Positions 12,739 through 23,800 of a stretch of 64,000 nucleotides of DNA are shown here, piece by piece. Location: contig NC_064043.1 of assembly GCF_932526225.1 (NCBI RefSeq), positions 1,943,501 to 2,007,500 on the forward strand, written 5' to 3'. The notes below the pieces were generated by a model. That model was given only the letters and a program-made list of their open reading frames with translations, searched no databases and was not told the DNA's origin. Position 1 is the stretch's first letter; every line of letters starts with the position of its first letter. The DNA comes from Nematostella vectensis. Its lineage: Eukaryota > Cnidaria > Anthozoa > Actiniaria > Edwardsiidae. The position numbers and the translations under genes were made by a program.

Positions 12739-13207
12739 GACTGGCATAATATACTAGTAGCATAGCTCGATTTTAATCAAAATTATGCTTGCTTTTAAAT
12801 ATTATGCTTATTTTTTCCACCATTATGCTCGACAAATAATGTGAAAAACAATAAAAAAAATGATTTTTAATTGATCTTGGGCTTAATATATGGGATTAAT
12901 ATATGGGCTTAATATATGGGCTTAATATATGCGATATTACAGCAACCCAGTTAAATACAAAGCTTTTAATGTGTAGTTCAAGAAAATATCCATACCCCCC
13001 ATTAGGGGGTGGGAAGTATGACATCCCCTCCCTCCGGATTTCCCACATATAGTACTCGGTACCCACCAGGCCCCTCTGGAAATATTGATTTCACAAACAT
13101 GTGATGCAAATCCATGACAGACTTGATCATAAAAGCGTTACGAATAATTAACCCGCCTTATTAAGTGAAAAGCCCCTAGAAAGATAGTTTCAGTAAGTTT
13201 TTTCTTT
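12739..13207. other. AT-rich spacer with short direct repeats
   Basis: No gene seen. Contains four near copies of GGGCTTAATATAT at about 12889-12935 and a short C/G-run segment near 12994-13060. Confidence 0.5.
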
Positions 13208-13344
<137 letters not shown>

Positions 13345-13439
13345 GTATAGCTCTAATCGCTTTACATGCCAGGATATCTCATCCTCAATAACAGACTGCG
13401 CAAGGCAGTTTACAATCATAAGTGTATGTTAGTAATGTA

Positions 13440-13858
13440 AGTTTTGTCAATGAGGGTGGTCACTTCCTGGGTTTCTAGTTTAATTTTAGTTAGTTTACTA
13501 TTTGTTTATCGAGGGTAACATATTTAACCGAATATACAGTTTTGTAACATATGGCCCTCAGTTAGTAAGCACTGTCAATGGGGGTGGTCACTGCCAGAGG
13601 GTTTATTGCGTCCCCAGTGGTTCTTTTACGTCCCTTCGGTTCAGGTTAGTGTTGTGCAGCTTGAAGAGACGGGACCTCCGGTTTAGTGTCCTTATCCGAG
13701 AAGACTGGAAACACGGGAGAATAACTTCAACTCACTTGCGACAAAAATTCGAATCAAGGCAGGGACCCGGAAAAATCCCCAGTTTGAGCCAGGATTCGAA
13801 CCTGGGCCACAGCGGTGAGAGGCCGACGCGCTAACACACTAGGCCACCCGTGCTTCCA
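13440..13858 (-). mobile_element. tRNA-derived SINE with A and B boxes
   Basis: Read on the minus strand from about 13858, the head carries an A-box-like TGGCCTAGTGT (13836-13846) and an exact B box GGTTCGAATCC (13792-13802), the internal pol III promoter. The body includes a segment reading GGACCTCCGGTTTAGTGTCC on the plus strand, shared with 13915-13953 and 55970-56006. Two diverged copies of GTCAATGRGGGTGGTCACT (about 13447 and 13573) lie in the tail. Not a functional tRNA: the spacing is long and the head continues into a SINE body. Confidence 0.8.
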
Positions 13859-13960
13859 CTGGTGTCCTCAGCGGTTCTTTCAGGTCCTCCGGTTTAGATT
13901 TGTGTAGTGAGAGACGGGACCTACGGTTTAACGTCCTTATCCGAGAAGACGTTGAATATC
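13859..13960 (-). mobile_element. SINE body fragment abutting the full copy
   Basis: Repeats the body motif CGGGACCTACGGTTTAACGT followed by CCTTATCCGAGAAGACG, directly next to the head of the neighbouring SINE. This suggests one SINE inserted into or beside another copy of the same family. Confidence 0.65.
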
Positions 13961-14107
13961 TAACTGTTTATTGCAGATTTTATGTAAAATAGACAAGGAT
14001 AAATCGGCCTTCATTATGTACAGACGGGGGGACTTCGAGTATTCGGTTCTGAAGACTCATGTTTCTCACGAACCAGACCCTCCGGATTTCTGGCTTCGGA
14101 CGATTAG

Positions 14108-14138
<31 letters not shown>

Positions 14139-15272
14139 ACACCCTGGAAATTCCAGGGCGTTTGACCCCCTCCCCACCCCCCCAATTTCCAATCCCCTCA
14201 AAAGGGGGGGGGGGGGGGGGTATAGATATTTTCTGGAACTATACGTCAAATAGGTCAATAACCGTAAAACGCAGTCTAGAGAAATCGCAATAGCCCAGAA
14301 TAAAATGCGAAAAACCGTAAAACAGCGCCAGATTTAAGGCAAAACCACATCACCGCAAACCCTTACCCCCTCCCTCCTAGAGAGTAGGAGTTCCTACCAT
14401 TTCCATCATCTTGGTGATGCATGCCTCTGAACATCCTGATTAGTGGCCATATTATCGGTTAAAGCGCAACATTTGCATTACGTCAAACCCCTTTCAGCGA
14501 AAAGCTATATCCGCGTTTAAAAACACAACAAATGCACAAAAGGAATCCAAGTGGAATTGATTTACTAGTTACCAGGACCCTGGAGTATCAAATAATATAC
14601 ATAAAGCCCTGATCTGGACAAGCCAGAATGTCAAGCGCAAAGAGAGTCCAGACCTGGGCTTTATGTATATTATAAATTTGACAGAACACAAAAAGCTTTC
14701 TTCTGGGAATTCAATGAGGCACATATTGCAATCTAACACGCCCAAGAATTTGAGCAAAATAATTACATCCAATTATGAGTAAAAAAAGATATCAAGGACA
14801 TGATTCATGTATTGTCTTGATATTGCAATCATTTCCTTTTTTGTGTGTGTGTACCTCTTTGAGAGAGTGGTGTACTAAAGTTTTGATTGTCTAGGGCAGG
14901 GCAGACAAGCATCTGACACCAGCCCCTGCTAACGACATCCAACCCTTATCACTTGAAAAGGTACAAAGCCCTTACAAAACCCTTATAAGATAACCAATAG
15001 GCAAAAAACCCTTATCGAAAAACACAGCTAAAGATTTTATTGAAAAACATCCCTTATCTGAAAAGAAAGCTAGGGGTTTAATAGACAGAAAATCCTTATC
15101 AGAAAAGAAAGCTAGGGGTTTAATAGAAAAAAAATCCTTATCTGAAAAGAAAGCTAGAAATTTTATATAGACACAAAATCTCTCCGAGAGATTTTGTATA
15201 AACAGTAAAAAACTATCTACCGAGTAGCCTCGATATAGTGATACTTTATAAAATGATTATCTTGGTAAAATA
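13961..15272. other. Intergenic DNA with homopolymer, CA and short tandem repeats
   Basis: No supported gene. Holds C runs and (CA)n at about 14108-14145, a G run at 14205-14221, an inverted repeat at 14593-14672, and four degenerate copies of a roughly 45-bp unit containing CCTTATCTGAAAAGAAAGCT at about 15010-15170. Confidence 0.55.
14593..14672. repeat. Short foldback element, 27-bp imperfect arms
   Basis: TAATATACATAAAGCCC and GATCTGGAC at 14593-14619 are complemented by GTCCAGACC and GGGCTTTATGTATATTA at 14646-14672. The loop is about 26 bases. It could be a tiny MITE or a solo hairpin. Confidence 0.6.
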
Positions 15273-15521
15273 ATATTAAAGCTGCATTGTCACCAGTTCA
15301 TTTCCGGAGGTCCGACGGAAACCTCAACTGTTAAAAGACAAAAGAATCTATTAAAATCCGAGATATTTAACATGCCATCCGCTCTCAATTATCAATCACA
15401 TCCTCGAAGAAGCCTGCAATATACACACTGCTTTCAATATTTTTCGCGTTTTCCGTTAAAATCATCGGAGATTGTAAAGTAATCGACCGGAAGTAAACTG
15501 GTGACAATGCGGCTTTAATAT
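15273..15521. mobile_element. MITE with about 35-bp terminal inverted repeats
   Basis: The left end ATATTAAAGCTGCATTGTCA continues CCAGTTCATTTCCGG. The right end, read inverted, is ATATTAAAGCCGCATTGTCA then CCAGTTTACTTCCGG. Total length is 249 bp and there is no coding frame, so it is a non-autonomous DNA transposon. No certain target duplication was seen. Confidence 0.8.
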
Positions 15522-15607
15522 CTGGTCCCACAAACAATAAAGTATATAAGAAATCACCATGATTCAACGATTGCTTGCTGAATGCAATGTTTTGTCCCTT
15601 GCCATAT

Positions 15608-15800
15608 TGTGTATAGGGGGGGGGGGGGTCAGGTATTTTATATAGATATTATAAGAAAAAAGCCTCCCTTAGTAAACTGCAGTGTTTTCTTGTGGGTGGG
15701 GGGGGGGGGGGTCAGATATTTTATATAGATATTATAACAAAAAAAGATCCCCTTAGTAAACTGCAGCATTGGGGGTAGGGTGGGGGGGGGGGGGGGGTTC
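15608..15800. repeat. About 90-bp tandem repeat carrying G runs
   Basis: Two full copies and a partial third of a unit containing a run of ten or more G, then TATTTTATATAGATATTATA, then CCTTAGTAAACTGCAG. The plus-strand G runs could form G-quadruplexes; they could also be sequencing-sensitive. Confidence 0.85.
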
Positions 15801-16090
15801 AGCTGCTTCTCTTCTATTCCAGTCGGGGTGACACCAGATATAAAGTAGCTTATAAACAAAGCTTGAAATATGTGTGGCCTACTTTAGGTTTTAAACTTTC
15901 TCAATTCTAACAACTGACTTTGGCTGACAATACTATTTTTCTATCAGCTGCATGTTACAATTTTACACAACATTACCTAGCCCTTAATAAGTCCAAAGAA
16001 TTGGTTAACTTCATATCTTATGCAAAATGTCTCTCCTCCAAACAATTTTCTTTCCGTTATAGCATTTTTGCAGCTAAAGATTTCTTTCCT

Positions 16091-17542
16091 TTATTGCGTT
16101 TGTGTACTTTGTTCCTGGGATTGTTCAGAGCTTTCTTCTGATTTCTTCTTAAGACTATCTGCTGCTTTCTGTTTCTTCTGCTGTTCCCTTAACCACTGTC
16201 GGTAATCACTTAAAGTCTTAATGTTCTCTCCATAGTAGTCGTCCTCAAACTTACTGAATGAAGATGCCCGCTTTGCTGTGATTCTCTCCAAGAAGTCAGA
16301 TTCTCTCTGAAAATGAAGAGAAACATCAATACTGTAAATTTTCCTTTTTCTTTGTACTTCCCAAATCATTTGTAGGGTTACAGCTTTCCAGTTTGAAAAA
16401 TAATTAGGTAGTATGAATAGATATGAATAGAATATGTAATTGTACAAACCTCCTGAAGCATCTTAGATGTGTCTCTATTGAAGAACCTCCAAATAGACCC
16501 AAATATAGCAGAACCAGCAATATATCCAACACCAGCACTTGCAACTCCGCACAGCCCACAAAAGATCAATGGGTCCATACCCCTGATGGTTGTAAATAAA
16601 TTCAGTATCATTACAAATCTCAGCATACTACAATACTTGTTTTCCTAAAAACCTCAGTTTCTTAAGATGCACACTTCTTGGGAGCAAACATGTGAAAGTG
16701 AATATCAGGGTCGCATCTTTCAGGTGCATTCAGGTACACAGGGTGCCCACCCACACACCCCCTGGCTGCCAAAAGCTGGGTCATTTTTTTTTTGATACTA
16801 TCCCTTTTCTATATTATTAATGACTGTGCGACCCAACCAGCAAATCCTGGGTATGCGCCTGATGTTTGTTAAACCTTCAAACTGCCTTCAGTGGGCTTAA
16901 TGGCTTTTTGTGCACAGAGCACTTTACAAGCTCAAATTTTAGGGCCCTTATTTTTGTCTTTAAAAAGAAAAATCTGGCCAACCACCAAGATGTTAACCAA
17001 GTTTGAATGGGCCAACACTGAGTTAATGTACATGCTATGTTGTAGATCAATTAGCACTTGCAAGTCTGTAAAGTTAAACAAAATTATTTAGTGTTAAAAA
17101 AAAGAAATACCTATTATACTCACAGTATGGGCTGGATTTGATCTGGTACTTACAGTATGGGCTGGATTTGATCTGGGGGGGCGTCAAACATGTTGGGGTT
17201 GAGATATGCACTGACAGCTGACGACGTCATCAGAGCTACCGCTGCCACAGGAAGACCAGCCACACGCTGACGAGCTCGCACTTTGCGCTTTAGTTTCTGG
17301 AATTCCTCAAAGCCCAACGTGAACTGCTTCGGACTTTCTCCTGCCTTCTTAGCGCCTGCATCACGTGAAGTGGACTCGCTATCACTGGTACTCGTGAAAT
17401 TCCTCAAGGAGACAAAAATCAAACTTTTTCTTGTTGTACATGTAAGATCTATAGCTAAAAAGCTACACGTGGACGGTATGCGAGCATTTGGAAGACGTGA
17501 AATGGTTCGCAACGTGCGAAGTGATGTAAGTGCGACGGCCAT
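16091..17542 (-). CDS. PAM17: Pam17-type subunit of the mitochondrial presequence translocase motor
   Basis: Pam17 is an inner-membrane protein that helps organise the TIM23 import motor in fungi. Three exons: 17154-17542, 16450-16582, 16306-16091 (TGA-type stop included). Junctions are in phase, giving 245 residues. Residues 1-50 form an Arg/Ser/Thr/Leu-rich presequence starting MAVALTSLRTLRTISRL. FEEFQKLKRKVRARQR (78-93) precedes a first membrane segment (about 94-114). GMDPLIFCGLCGVASAGVGY opens the second (about 131-160). The family hallmark YYGENIKTLSDYRQWL lies at 198-213. An in-frame upstream ATG at 17587 would add 15 residues, but the inner start gives the cleaner presequence. Head-to-head with UCHL3, 298 bp apart. 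The exon 1 donor is duplicated (see separate entry). Family assignment rests on remembered fungal Pam17 features. Confidence 0.85.
17117..17176 (-). repeat. Tandem duplication of the Pam17 exon 1 splice donor
   Basis: Two 30-bp copies, 17117-17146 and 17147-17176, each hold the exon end CAGCCCATACT followed by a donor: GTAAGT in the exon-proximal copy, GTGAGT in the distal one. Using the proximal donor gives the normal protein. Using the distal one would read an immediate TAA (…PIL stop). Confidence 0.9.
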
Positions 17543-17840
17543 CTTGAAAATAGCAACTTCGCCCATAATGCATCTGGCAATCACCACAGGGAACCCACCT
17601 ATGAAAATAAAAATCTCGTTTTTCGCAATTTATTTTATTACGTTTAGCTTTTGCGTTTTTTATCTTTACGTAGCAATACTAGGACCATGGTTTATAAACC
17701 TTCTTTACATGGCAAGATATCTTTAAAGGTGAAAATTATAACTTTGTCTATTACCGCTGACCCCTTTTGACTCAGAAAGGTTCAGCCCCATTCAAGATAT
17801 CCATTCTGCTTTCCCATTTGTTTCTGTCAACATAGCAAAA
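17543..17840. promoter_or_regulatory. Inferred bidirectional promoter of PAM17 and UCHL3
   Basis: The two start codons face away from each other across 298 bp, so both promoters and 5' UTRs must lie here unless upstream non-coding exons exist. No clear TATA box or known factor site stands out. Inference from gene arrangement only. Confidence 0.5.
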
Positions 17841-20800
17841 ATGGCCCCCCCTTGGCTTCCACTCGAGTCTAATCCTGATGTAAGTGTACTTGCACATTAG
17901 AATTTGTTGATTGTTTTAGCAAATGAGTGAAGTTTGATTTCGGTACTTTGACATGTTTTTCTCTTTACACGTGATGTCATGTCCAACTATACGGCAGGTT
18001 ATGAACAAGGTACTGTAACTATGTTGTACAATCATTTGTACCTCTTTTATACGTGACTGTGTAATGCGAACACAACGCGTGCGTTCTCTATTACAGATTA
18101 ATGGTGTAAGCCTGCTTATGTAGCATATAACAGGCCCGCAGCCAGGATTTTGAGCGGACCATTTTCTCTTAGATAACGCCCTAGCTCGCAGTGGTACTCA
18201 ATTTTCTTTCATCAGAGCGGACCTTCCTGTCGAATGGGGTGGTTCTGCCGAACCCCCTATGGCTACGGGCGTAAAAAACCTTAGTACCTATGTTTAATTC
18301 ATGGCTGACAACCCCAGAAAACCTTAAGACTTGAGAATTTTTGTGGGGTGAGGGGTGGGGAATATTTATTTCTAAGGGGGAGGGGTAGAGTATACCCTCA
18401 AAGGACTCGCAAGCTAAAGCAGTTAAACGACTTTCCTGCTATTATTGAGCCAATCAGCAGACGTTTGCCTTTGAGAAAGCTCTTGCACACAATATAGATC
18501 TCACATGCGTGTTTGATAAATGGCACTACAGAAAATAAAAAATTGGCAAAATGAAGATTTTCTATAAAAGGATTTTTCTTAAGCAATAAAAATCGCTAAA
18601 GAGCTGGAGATTTGGTGCTCCATGCAGGAGAGTCAGAGAAGAGGTCCAAAATCTTCCAAAATTTTGCCAAAATAACTGTAAACAATATTATACCGATACT
18701 TTACACTGCCACACAGAAATTATGAATTGAGTTGGTCAACTCTTTGCGTATCTAAAACGCCATTCTTTACCCGCCTTGCCGAATCACTTATGCTTGATGC
18801 GAACCCATGGGATGGATTTTTCAACCATCATGACAAAGCAGCCTGTCGACATCCCCCTTCGCAAAATTAAAGGTCTGGATTAGAGAGTTACCCACATTAA
18901 CATGAAAGTCAATGTCTAAAGGGGGAGTTGCCAAGTTCTCATAAAAGTCGATGTTTAAATGGGGAATTACCCGCTTTCACACGAAAGTCAATACTTAAAG
19001 GGGGAGATGCCAAGCTCACAAGAAAGTCAATGTCTAAAGGGGATTTGCCCACTTTTACATGAAACTCAATGTTTAAAGGGGGAGTTACCAAGTTTACAAA
19101 TCAAGGTAATTCCCTTGAATTGCACTGCGCACACCTTCTGCCTATAGTGGTGCATGCTGTATGTTCGAATTTAAATGCACGCACGCACCACAGTTGTATA
19201 AGAAAACAAAGCGAAAGGCGTGAGTTTTTTACTTATAATTGCTTTGACAAAAAAAAACAAGTCGGTTACCCCCATTTTTTATTTGCTCAAATGGTTAAAT
19301 ATATACGGAAAATGATATACTGGAAGAAGAAGAAAAAAGTTGAATAGTAGAAGTTTGTTTATTTTCTCTTAAAAGCTATAAAAATACTTAAATGCCACTT
19401 TTTAACGTATAAATAGTGGCATAAACAGTATCTCTTAGTGCGATCTCTTAAAATGTGATTTGTTTTAAGCATTAGATACTACAGGTTATTGTTAAGGAGA
19501 TCGAACTTTGGCAGCTTGACAAGCAGAACTTATTTTTCTTATAAGGACTATTTTTAAAACCTAAGAGTTGTGATTTTTCCTCGCGTGATCAGTAAATGTG
19601 CATCATCTTTACACCCCTCAACCCTCAGTCAGTGTTTAAAGGGGAAGTTCCCTAGATTTCTTTAGTCAGACAACAGTCCCATTAGTGCTTCCCTTGGATG
19701 AGATTACTTCATAAAATGCAATTTGCATGCCTTGGTAATGCTAGTCAGAATAATGTGGAGCTTAGATGCAATACTGGGGGACATAGTATTTCTTTCTTAC
19801 AGCCAAAAAAATCAAACATTTTCACACAGGAAATTTCTAGGCTTAATATTTTACTGAGTGTGATTTTTTTTCTTTGCTAGTTTGTGAAGAACCTGGGTCT
19901 AAAGCCAAAGTTCAAGTTTGTTGATGTCTTTGGTCTTGATGACGAACTGTTGTGCATGCTTCCACAGCCAGTGTTTGCCTTTCTGTTACTATTTCCAGTC
20001 GATGAAAAGGTCAGTTACATATTATCCAGTAAAGATTGTATCTAAGGTGATATCTATTTAAGAATATTTATCTAAGATATTTATTTTACAAAGTAGATAA
20101 TATTAAATCTTGCAGTTCTTTTGTTGAATGCTAATATAACATGTTTTGTTTTGGTTACAGTATGAAGCTTTCACTAAATCCCAGTCAGAGCAAATAAAAA
20201 AGAGTGGGCAGGTATAAAGTTTCAAATGATCCAGACTGAATAACCCAAAGTTATATGATCCAGACTGAATAATCCAGAGTTATTTGATCCAGACAAAATA
20301 ACCCAGAGTTATATGATCCAAACTGAATAACCAAGAGTTATATGATCCAGACTGAATAACCCAGAGTTATATGATTCAGACTGAATAATCCAGATATGAT
20401 CCATACTGAATAACCCAGAGTCATAGCTCACCCACATTAGGCGGGTGTCACAAGGTTTTGGACCTCATCACAAGCCTATTTTTTATGACAGTGTTCATAC
20501 ATTCTCTGTATTCTGTTTTCTCGTGTTTTTTTTCCCACATATTTACTGTATTTTTCCCGATTTCACAAGATGTCTGTCCAAGTTGGGTTGACAGCCATGC
20601 AGAGTTATATGATCCAGTCAGAATAATAAAAAAATGCAGCTTAACCACAACCACATCAAAGATAATCAAAGTGTACCCAGAGACGAATGTCAGGAGCGTT
20701 CCCAGGATTGGCTGAGGGGGGGAGGGGGGTGCGCAGTCGTAGGTATCACATGGATAAAGCATAGTATTTGAAGATACGTTAATAAGAAATGACCCACTTT

Positions 20801-23800
20801 ATGGCCGCCAGGGGGGGTGCACGGATACCCTGCACACCCCCCTGGGTACGTGCCTAATTGTTTAGCGTGTTCTGCACAATATCCCTGATAAGCTCCACCA
20901 AAAGAATGTGGTATACTCCTTCTTCCATGTACAGGAGGTCAGCCTGGACTTATACTATGACTGACACCTTTTGAATTTATTCATTCAAGCAAGCTCATTT
21001 ATTCATGCAAGTTCATTAATTCATGCAAGTAATTACTTTAATGTAGGCGGGACACTGCTTGCTTAATGCTGCTATTTCCATGTACAGGAGGTCAGCCCAG
21101 ACTTGTACTATATGAAGCAAACAGTTAGCAATGCTTGTGGGACTGTGGCAATTGTACACTCTATAGCTAATAACACCTCACAACTTGATCTTGGTAAGTA
21201 CAATCGCAATCACTGATGACCTGACCTTTAATTTCTGCTAAAACCCAAAACTAAATACCTAATGGCACATATTCAAAATGAAGACCCAGAAACTAACATA
21301 GCATTATTGTAATATGGATGGATAGTTAATAATCTGAGAGAAAATGCACTCTTGGCCCTTGTTGATGATTGGCCATTACAAAGTACTATGGCATTCTGTT
21401 AGGAAAAAACAAACTAAGACTCTACAATATAGAGAAATGTAGACTTATAGAAAAAAAGAAACATAGGCCCCAGTCTTTATGATCAAAATATAACTTTTGC
21501 GCAATAGTTTTAGATTAATGTTTTTGCTAAAAGTCATGCATAAATGATCAGACAGAAGGATCTTGTTTTTATGGTCTTTGGGCCTTTATTCAAGGTTTTG
21601 TTAACACCTGGAATCTCTAACACATTCAAACTTTATTATTATTATTTTTGAAAATTATGATAGTATCAACCCTGCATATGGTAAAATTAAAAAAAACAGG
21701 GCTTGAGCAAACTGTATTATGATATGAAAACTTTTCCTGCCTGCAGACATTAAGTATTTTTGCAGCAAAGAGTATAAATGTGTCATATCCACCATTATTT
21801 AATGCCCTCCTCCAAAGCTTTTTCTGTATAATTTTCACAAGCAGCCAAAAAGAAAATTAATGACAGCAACATTTTGAAACAGAAATACTCTAATTAATTT
21901 TTAGAAGATGGAGAGCTTAAAAAATTCATAGATGCTACAAGATCACTTAGTCCCCAGGAGAGAGGAGAGAAACTAGAAACAGACGAGGTAAGGTTTAAAA
22001 ATTATCCTATGTGAATAATTCTCTAGATATTTAGTAATTAAACTACCAAAAGCAGAGCTCTGATGCAGAAGAGTCTTTTCATGTACCCTGTTTTTATAAA
22101 TGATGTCATTCCAATCTTTGCACATAATGCATCTAATGTCTGTAGAAAAAAAGACCATTGCCTCAACCTCCATAACCCATGGCTTATTGTAAAAAGTGAC
22201 TTGGGTTGACTAAGGTGTGGCTTACTTTTCACATCTATATCTATACAGGGTATCACTGATGCTCAATACTCACATCTTTATCTATACAGGGTATCACTGA
22301 GGCTCATGAAGCCAGTGCACAGGAAGGCCAAACTGAGGTGAGACGACCATTGACTTCTCTTATCTGCTGATTGTTGAATGGAAAATCTTACATCATGTTG
22401 ATTGCAAAGAAGTCTGACACATACTGCTATTTTCAGGCACCCTCTGCCGACGAACCTGTCAATTTGCATTTTGTATCTATAGTTCACAAAGATGGTGCTG
22501 TTTATGAACTTGGTAAGGGAGTCTTCTTATCTTGGACAAAGGGATTTGTACTTGGAGCTAGTTATGGCTGTTGGATTTGGCTAAATGTGTTTGATGAAAA
22601 GACTTTTGTTTGTTTACAAAAACTGGTATAAACTCTGGCAAATAGTAAAATACCAGCTTCTTGGAGGACCATATTCCTTACTCTGGTTAATGATCAGGAC
22701 TATTTGGGTATTATGATTGATTTGCGTTTATTACACTTATAGATGGACGTAAAGAGTTCCCCATCAATCATGGGAAATCAACACCTGAAACATTTATGAA
22801 GGTAAGAATATAATTTGTTGTTCCCTATCATTTGATATCTGACAATAGATAAGACACCTAGACCTCACTCATGCACAGAGTGTGTGGAGGGTTAGGCTCA
22901 TCCCAGTAGGGTGTAAGTGTACAAGGATCTGTTACATTCCAGTAGGGGTGTAAGTGTACAAGGATCTGTTACATTCCAGTAGGGGTGTAAGTGTACAAGG
23001 ATCTGTTACATTCCAGTAGGGGTGTAAGTGTACAAGGATCTGTTACATTCCAGTAGGGGTGTAAGTGTACAAGGATCTGTTACATTCCAGTAGGGGTGTA
23101 AGTGTACAAGGATCTGTTACATTCCAGTAGGGGTGTAAGTGTACAAGGATCTGTTACATTCCAGTAGGGGTGTAAGTGTACAAGGATCTGTCACATTCCA
23201 GTAAGGGTGTAAGTGTACAAGGATCTGTTACATTCCAGTAGGGGTGTAAGTGTACAAGGATCTGTTACATTCCAGTAGGGGTGTAAGTGTACAAGGATCT
23301 GTCACATTCCAGTAAGGGTGTAAGTGTACAAGGATCTGTTACATTCCAGTAGGGGTGTAAGTGTACAAGGATCTGTTACATTCCAGTAGGGGTGTAAGTG
23401 TACAAGGATCTGTTACATTCCAGTAAGGGTGTAAGTGTACAAGGATCTGTTACATTCCAGTAGGGGTGTAAGTGTACAAGGATCTGTTACATTCCAGTAG
23501 GGGTGTAAGTGTACAAGGATCTGTTACATTCCAGTAGGGGTGTAAGTGTACAAGGATCTGTCACATCCCAGTAGGGTGTAAGTGTACAAGGATCTGTTAC
23601 ATTCCAGTAGGGGTGTAAGTGTACAAGGATCTGTTACATTCCAGTAGGGGTGTAAGTGTACAAGGATCTGTTACCTTCCAGTAGGGGTGTAAGTGTACAA
23701 GGATCTGTTACATTCCAGTAGGGGTGTAAGTGTACAAGGATCTGTTACATTCCAGTAGGGGTGTAAGTGTACAAGGATCTGTCACATTCCAGTAGGGTGT

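Noticed and set aside
13786..13858. Functional tRNA gene
   Set aside because: A and B boxes are present, but the head runs into a shared SINE body and cloverleaf pairing was not convincing.
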